The position numbers were made by a program, and so were the translations under genes. A stretch of DNA of 9,365 nucleotides from JAAYBY01 sp964465385. Its GTDB lineage: Bacteria; Bacillota; Clostridia; Saccharofermentanales; UBA5734. Positions 6,626 through 9,365 of this stretch are shown here, piece after piece. The notes under the pieces are model-generated. The model saw nothing but the letters and a program-made list of their open reading frames with translations, ran no database searches and was not told the origin of the DNA. Position 1 is the stretch's first letter. Each line of letters begins with the position of its first letter. The DNA lies in assembly GCA_964465385.1 (NCBI GenBank), contig CAYXIM010000070.1, positions 1 to 9,365 of the forward strand, given 5' to 3'.

Positions 6626-7351
6626 ATGACAAAAGAAAGCTATGCGCGGCTTGGTACGGGCACCCGTGTGGAGGTGGGCGCCCAGGTGGGTTTTGTCTAC
6701 CGGACGGGCTGCCAGCAGGCTGTCGTTGGCAAACATGGCATCATCCGGTCAGGCAGCATCCTCTATGCTGACGTGCGGGTGGGGGATTATTTCCAGACCG
6801 GCCACCAGACGGTCATCCGGGCCTTTGTGGAGGCCGGCGATTATTGCACGGTCAGCAACCAGTCGACCCTGGAAGGCCTGATCCGGCTTGGTGACGGGGT
6901 GCGCATCATGTCCCAGGTCTATGTGCCCTCCCGGACGGTGTTTGGCAACCACATCTTTGTCGGGCCGGGCGTTGTTTTTCTAAACGAGCGTTATCCGGGC
7001 CGCCAGCCGTCTTTGCCGTCTCCGGTCGGCGCCATCATCGAAGATGAGGTGGTGATCGGGGGCGGGGCCATTGTGTTACCGGGGGTCCGTATCGGGGCCG
7101 GCAGTTTCATTGCCGCCGGGGCCCTGGTCAACCGGGATGTGCCGCCCAAAAGCCTGGTGGTGGGCCTGCCGGGCCGGATCCAACCCCTGCCGCAAGCCCT
7201 GGACCGGCCCAACAGCCGCTCGCTGACCCAGCAGCCCCTGGACCTCTGGCATCCGGATGGGCCAGATCCGGCTACCCTCTACTGGCCGCCACACCTGGGC
7301 AGGCGTCCCCTGGCCGGGGCTTGTCCGGATGACCCGGATGCCGTATGGTAG
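6626..7351 (+). CDS. Left-handed beta-helix (hexapeptide) acyltransferase
   Basis: A 241-residue protein of the hexapeptide-repeat acyltransferase superfamily (the DapH, PglD/NeuD and WbbJ group). Imperfect [LIV]-G-x4 hexapeptide turns run from about residue 10 to 180, for example AVVGKHGII, VRVGDYFQTGH, VTVFGNHIFVGPGV-like turns near 104-117, EVVIGGGAIVLPGVRIGAGSF near 141-161, and the closing LVVGLPGRI (177-185). FLNERYPG (118-125) fits the loop seen in sugar acetyltransferases of this type. The likely reaction is acetyl or acyl transfer from a CoA thioester to a sugar or amino-sugar; the substrate cannot be told. After residue 185 there is a Pro-rich tail of about 55 residues with no hexapeptides. 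ATG 6626 is chosen over an upstream ATG (6602) because of the strong GGAGG 7 bases upstream. The PP2C-like gene follows after 36 bases. Confidence 0.85.
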   Translation: MTKESYARLGTGTRVEVGAQVGFVYRTGCQQAVVGKHGIIRSGSILYADVRVGDYFQTGHQTVIRAFVEAGDYCTVSNQSTLEGLIRLGDGVRIMSQVYVPSRTVFGNHIFVGPGVVFLNERYPGRQPSLPSPVGAIIEDEVVIGGGAIVLPGVRIGAGSFIAAGALVNRDVPPKSLVVGLPGRIQPLPQALDRPNSRSLTQQPLDLWHPDGPDPATLYWPPHLGRRPLAGACPDDPDAVW

Positions 7352-7354
7352 AAG
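7346..7354 (+). promoter_or_regulatory. Possible extended -10 promoter of the PP2C-like gene
   Basis: TGGTAGAAG overlaps the acyltransferase stop codon and differs by one base from the uppP element at 3022-3030; the two share the longer string GTATGGTAGAA. It sits about 34 bases before ATG 7388. The similarity may be chance, since the gene could be transcribed from the acyltransferase promoter. Confidence 0.3.
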
Positions 7355-7387
7355 CAACGCCTTTGATGATTGAGACAGGAGACGGCC

Positions 7388-8320
7388 ATGGCGCAAACCA
7401 TCGTGTCCGCCCAATGGGGCCCCAAACAAGCAGACGCCAGCCAACCGGTACGGCTTTTTCTGTGTGACCGGCGCCTGGGTGCAGGCAGGTCAACAGAGCT
7501 GCTGACCTCATCGGTCTGCCAGGACCCGTTGCAGGTGTTTGCCCTGGCCCAGGACGACCGCCTGGGCGGGGAGGGGGCCGAGGCTGTCCTGGCCCTCCTG
7601 GACCGCCACCGCCTGGCGGCGGCCTTGGCACAAAATTCCTTGGACCTGGCCTGGCTGCAGGCCTTTGTCTCCGACTGCCAGCGGGTCCTGGCCCCACTGG
7701 TGCAGCCGCACTTCGGCCGGAGCCAGGGGGTGTCCCTGGCCCTCTTGGTCTTGCAAGGGGGGCGGGCCCAGCTGGTGACCACAGGCCAGGCCACGCTTTT
7801 TTTATACCGTGACAGACAGATGAAGCAGCTGCCGGCCGATCGCGACCAAACGGCCTCTCAAGGCCTGGGTTTGGCCCAGGATCAGGCGCTGGCGGGCCTG
7901 GCGGCCTGGACGGTCCTGGGCACACAGCCCGGGGATGTGTTTGTGCTGGCCTCGGCCGACCTGGGCCCGTTTTTGACCCGGCAGCTGCCCCTGCTTCAGC
8001 CGGATGTGTTCACCCGCCAGATGGAAAACCTTTACCAGGCCCTCACAGGCCAGCCGCAAGCGGCCGCGGGCTTTGGCCTGCTTTGTGCCCGGGTGGCGGC
8101 CTGGACGGCGTCGAAAGACCAGGCCCTGGTTTTTCAAAAGCGCCTCAGGCGCCAGCAGCGCAGCTACCTGGCCCTGCAACGCCCCTTCAGCCGCCGGACA
8201 GACCGCCTGGTCCAGGATTTGGCTGCTCCCGCCTGGCTGGCGCCCCTCCTGGCCCTGGTGTTGACCCTGGTCTTTCTTGCCGCCCTTTTTTCCCGCCTGC
8301 TGGCCCGGTTTTTACCTTGA
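7388..8320 (+). CDS. Degenerate PP2C-fold protein with C-terminal membrane anchor
   Basis: A 310-residue protein whose pattern follows PP2C (PPM) Ser/Thr phosphatases, although key residues are lost. VFALAQDDRLGGEGAE (50-65) matches the first metal motif (usually ADGMGG), here with D57 kept and Gly changed to Arg. GVSLALLVLQGGRAQLVTTGQATLFLYRDRQ (114-144) matches the two beta strands that normally carry GDSR, here TGQA. GDVFVLASADLGPFL (182-196) matches the usual LLxSDGL, here SAD. The final DN motif is replaced near GFG (228-230). At most one of the usual metal aspartates remains, so phosphatase activity is doubtful. Residues 282-304 form a transmembrane helix near the C-terminus, with basic ends, so the domain is probably cytoplasmic and tail-anchored. 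ATG 7388 follows AGGAGA (7377-7382); an upstream TTG at 7370 is unlikely. Confidence 0.7.
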   Translation: MAQTIVSAQWGPKQADASQPVRLFLCDRRLGAGRSTELLTSSVCQDPLQVFALAQDDRLGGEGAEAVLALLDRHRLAAALAQNSLDLAWLQAFVSDCQRVLAPLVQPHFGRSQGVSLALLVLQGGRAQLVTTGQATLFLYRDRQMKQLPADRDQTASQGLGLAQDQALAGLAAWTVLGTQPGDVFVLASADLGPFLTRQLPLLQPDVFTRQMENLYQALTGQPQAAAGFGLLCARVAAWTASKDQALVFQKRLRRQQRSYLALQRPFSRRTDRLVQDLAAPAWLAPLLALVLTLVFLAALFSRLLARFLP

Positions 8321-8359
8321 AAATCCGTTAAAAAAAGCCAGAGTCAGCCTTTGTTTTCG

Positions 8360-8368
8360 TGTTACAAT
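8360..8368 (+). promoter_or_regulatory. Extended -10 promoter of the cysteine hydrolase gene
   Basis: TGTTACAAT is an extended -10 with five of six hexamer matches, 32 bases before ATG 8401. The flanking DNA (8321-8400) is A/T-rich compared with the genes. No strong -35 is seen, and I find no convincing terminator for the upstream gene in this gap. Confidence 0.6.
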
Positions 8369-8400
8369 AACAATGAAAGCAAAGAAAAGAGGCGATCTGC

Positions 8401-8937
8401 ATGAGAAAACTTCTGCTGATTATTGACTACCAAAACGATTTTGTGGCCCCCGACGGCCTGCTGACAGCCGGCGCCCCGGCACAGGCCATCGAGTCGTCCC
8501 TGGTCCGCCGGATCAACCGCTACCGCAAAGAAGGCCAGGATGTCTTGTGCACCCTGGACACCCATTCGGCGGCGGACTGGCCGCGGCAACCGGAAAGCAA
8601 GCAGTTTCCGATCCACTGCGACAAGGGCAGCGACGGCTGGCAGCTTTATGGCCGCCTGGCCCAGATGGACCTGGAGGTCTTGACCAAAGGGGCCTACATG
8701 CTGGAACACACCGACATCGACTGGCTGGTTCGCCAGTACGATGCCATCGAGCTGGCCGGTGTGGCCACCGAAATCTGCGTGCTTCAAAACGGCATCGGCC
8801 TTTACAACCACGCGGCCAATGAAGGGCTGGCTGTTTCCTTTTCAGTCCTGCGCAGCTGCGTGGCCGGCCTGAACGAAGAGGCGGCCACCTTTGCCCTGGG
8901 TTACCTCAAGGGCACCCTGGGCTTTTCGGTCCGCTAG
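8401..8937 (+). CDS. Isochorismatase/nicotinamidase-like cysteine hydrolase
   Basis: A 178-residue single-domain member of the isochorismatase-like superfamily. The catalytic triad is visible: Asp9 in LLIIDYQNDF, Lys96 in VLTKGAYM, and Cys126 in GVATEICVLQN, preceded by the family's conserved V-A-T turn. TLDTHS (51-56, D53 and H55) and H72 fit the metal-binding positions used by nicotinamidases. The sequence FPIHCDKGSDGWQL (69-82) matches the common HCxKGTxGWEL stretch of clostridial relatives. The most likely activity is hydrolysis of nicotinamide to nicotinate or of a related amide; the exact substrate cannot be fixed from sequence. GAGG 8 bases before ATG 8401 supports the start. It has its own extended -10 promoter, and the next gene also has one, so it may be transcribed alone. 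Confidence 0.88.
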   Translation: MRKLLLIIDYQNDFVAPDGLLTAGAPAQAIESSLVRRINRYRKEGQDVLCTLDTHSAADWPRQPESKQFPIHCDKGSDGWQLYGRLAQMDLEVLTKGAYMLEHTDIDWLVRQYDAIELAGVATEICVLQNGIGLYNHAANEGLAVSFSVLRSCVAGLNEEAATFALGYLKGTLGFSVR

Positions 8938-8943
8938 AAACGC

Positions 8944-8971
8944 TTGCCGCCACCAGCATCTTGTGTATAAT
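8944..8971 (+). promoter_or_regulatory. Promoter of the 80-residue protein gene
   Basis: TTGCCG (8944-8949) and a perfect TATAAT (8966-8971) are separated by 16 bases. The -35 matches four of six. A start near 8977-8979 would fall inside the left arm of the adjacent hairpin. Confidence 0.7.
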
Positions 8972-9006
8972 AAAAGCGAACATTGGTTTGCTTTTAAGGT
9001 GGTGGC
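8946..9006 (+). promoter_or_regulatory. Outer inverted repeat that could cover the ribosome binding site
   Basis: GCCGCCACC (8946-8954) can pair with GGTGGTGGC (8998-9006) over 9 bases with one G-U pair. The right arm includes most of the AAGGTGG ribosome binding site just before ATG 9007. The left arm lies upstream of the -10 element, so only transcripts reading through from the upstream gene would contain both arms. Confidence 0.4.
8972..8995 (+). repeat. 10-base inverted repeat at the transcription start, hairpin or operator
   Basis: AAAAGCGAAC (8972-8981) and GTTTGCTTTT (8986-8995) pair over 10 positions with one G-U, around the 4-base loop ATTG. It begins right after the TATAAT. As DNA it is well placed for a repressor operator. 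As RNA it would form in read-through transcripts and could act as a weak terminator or a stability element, though the T-run is only four bases long. Confidence 0.6.
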
Positions 9007-9249
9007 ATGGCACGAAAAGTTGTTGTCCGGGTCTTGGCAGAATTTGACGAGCAGGGCCAGGTGAGGCCCCGGTCCATTGTTTGGGAGGACGGCCGCTCCT
9101 ACGCCATCGATCGTGTCTTGGATGTGCGCCCAGCGGCCTCTCTCAAGGTGGGCGGCAGCGGCATCCGCTACACCTGCCGCATCCAGGGCCGGGTGGTCTA
9201 CCTCTTTGAAGATGACCGTTGCTGGTTTATGGAAGGGCGGGACAATTGA
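9007..9249 (+). CDS. Small conserved-looking protein, function unknown
   Basis: An 80-residue soluble protein with no signal peptide or membrane helix. The pattern of alternating hydrophobic residues (VVVRVLAEF at 5-13, PRSIVWEDGRSYAIDRVLDV at 21-40, GIRYTCRIQGRVVYLFEDDRCWFME at 52-76) suggests an all-beta, barrel-like fold. The lead phrase of a verb-like basic start, WEDGR, IDRVLDVR and RYTCRI resembles short uncharacterised proteins I recall from many Bacillota, but I cannot name the family with confidence. ATG 9007 follows AAGGTGG (8996-9002). The gene has its own promoter with a -10 consensus and an inverted repeat at the start of transcription, which implies dedicated regulation. No partner gene is evident; a promoter for the next gene overlaps its 3' end. 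Confidence 0.75.
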   Translation: MARKVVVRVLAEFDEQGQVRPRSIVWEDGRSYAIDRVLDVRPAASLKVGGSGIRYTCRIQGRVVYLFEDDRCWFMEGRDN

Positions 9250-9274
9250 CGGCCGACTCAAACAACCGTAATAT
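9246..9274 (+). promoter_or_regulatory. SigA-type promoter of the gene beginning at 9350
   Basis: TTGACG (9246-9251) and TAATAT (9269-9274) are exactly 17 bases apart. The -35 matches five of six and overlaps the stop codon of the small-protein gene; the -10 matches four of six. This is the only promoter in the window with a good -35. Expected start is near 9281, giving a leader of about 70 bases. Confidence 0.6.
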
Positions 9275-9282
9275 GAAGGGGC

Positions 9283-9305
9283 GGGCGCCGTCCGGTGCGG
9301 TGCCC
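9283..9305 (+). promoter_or_regulatory. Leader hairpin upstream of the last gene
   Basis: GGGCGCC (9283-9289) pairs with GGTGCCC (9299-9305), 7 pairs with one G-U, around a 9-base loop. It starts almost at the predicted 5' end of the transcript and has no following T-run, so it is not a terminator. A stabilising 5' stem-loop for a highly expressed message is one reading. Confidence 0.45.
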
Positions 9306-9349
9306 ATGTAGACCATCGTTACATGACGCATTCAAAGGAGATGAAGACT

Positions 9350-9365
9350 ATGCCACTCGTTGACA
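9350..9365 (+). CDS. Start of a gene cut by the window edge, possibly class II fructose-bisphosphate aldolase
   Basis: ATG 9350 opens a frame reading MPLVD before the window ends. A strong AAAGGAG (9334-9340) lies 9 bases upstream. An in-frame ATG at 9341 is too close to that site. Class II fructose-bisphosphate aldolases often begin MPLV, and a strong promoter with a long leader suits a glycolytic gene, but five residues cannot prove identity. Confidence 0.4.

Noticed and set aside
7272..7925. Minus-strand Pro/Gly-rich frame of 217 codons
   Set aside because: Its composition is an artefact of high GC, and it overlaps two better-supported plus-strand genes with ribosome binding sites.

Overview
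This GC-rich window (clearly above 55% by eye) looks like chromosomal housekeeping DNA from a high-GC member of the Bacillota, probably a clostridial lineage. Three things suggest this: a phasin-like/UbiB gene pair, a DUF3048 (YerB-like) lipoprotein, and strong AGGAGG-type ribosome binding sites upstream of most starts. The taxonomic call is an inference. I see no rRNA, tRNA, CRISPR array, insertion sequence or phage gene, and no gene-free stretch longer than about 120 bases.

Layout from left to right: the 3' end of a phasin-like gene (1-219) leads straight into a UbiB/AarF family kinase-like gene (223-1938). A membrane-anchored alpha/beta-hydrolase-fold protein (1935-2963, minus) converges on it, and their stop codons overlap. 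A short divergent promoter region (about 2964-3077) separates that gene from a tightly packed operon, uppP - tsaD - smpB (3078-5401), which covers lipid-carrier recycling, tRNA t6A modification and ribosome rescue. The DUF3048 lipoprotein gene (5403-6524, minus) converges on smpB with a single base between stops. A second divergent region (6525-6625) leads to a left-handed beta-helix acyltransferase (6626-7351) and a degenerate, C-terminally anchored PP2C-fold protein (7388-8320). Next come a nicotinamidase/isochorismatase-like cysteine hydrolase (8401-8937) and an 80-residue conserved-looking small protein (9007-9249) with its own promoter and a striking hairpin leader. The window ends at the first five codons of another gene (9350 onward), perhaps a class II aldolase.

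No single novel multi-gene system stands out. The most unusual content is two apparent pseudoenzymes. The alpha/beta-hydrolase-fold protein has lost both its nucleophilic serine (Ser to Gly) and its catalytic histidine (His to Tyr), yet keeps the surrounding fold motifs. The PP2C-fold protein has lost most metal-binding aspartates and ends in a membrane anchor. Regulatory DNA is also informative. Most recognisable promoters are extended -10 (TGnTAnnnT) elements with poor -35 boxes, a perfect inverted repeat lies between two divergent promoters, and a nested hairpin could hide or expose a ribosome binding site. Both convergent gene pairs have no room for a terminator between them.
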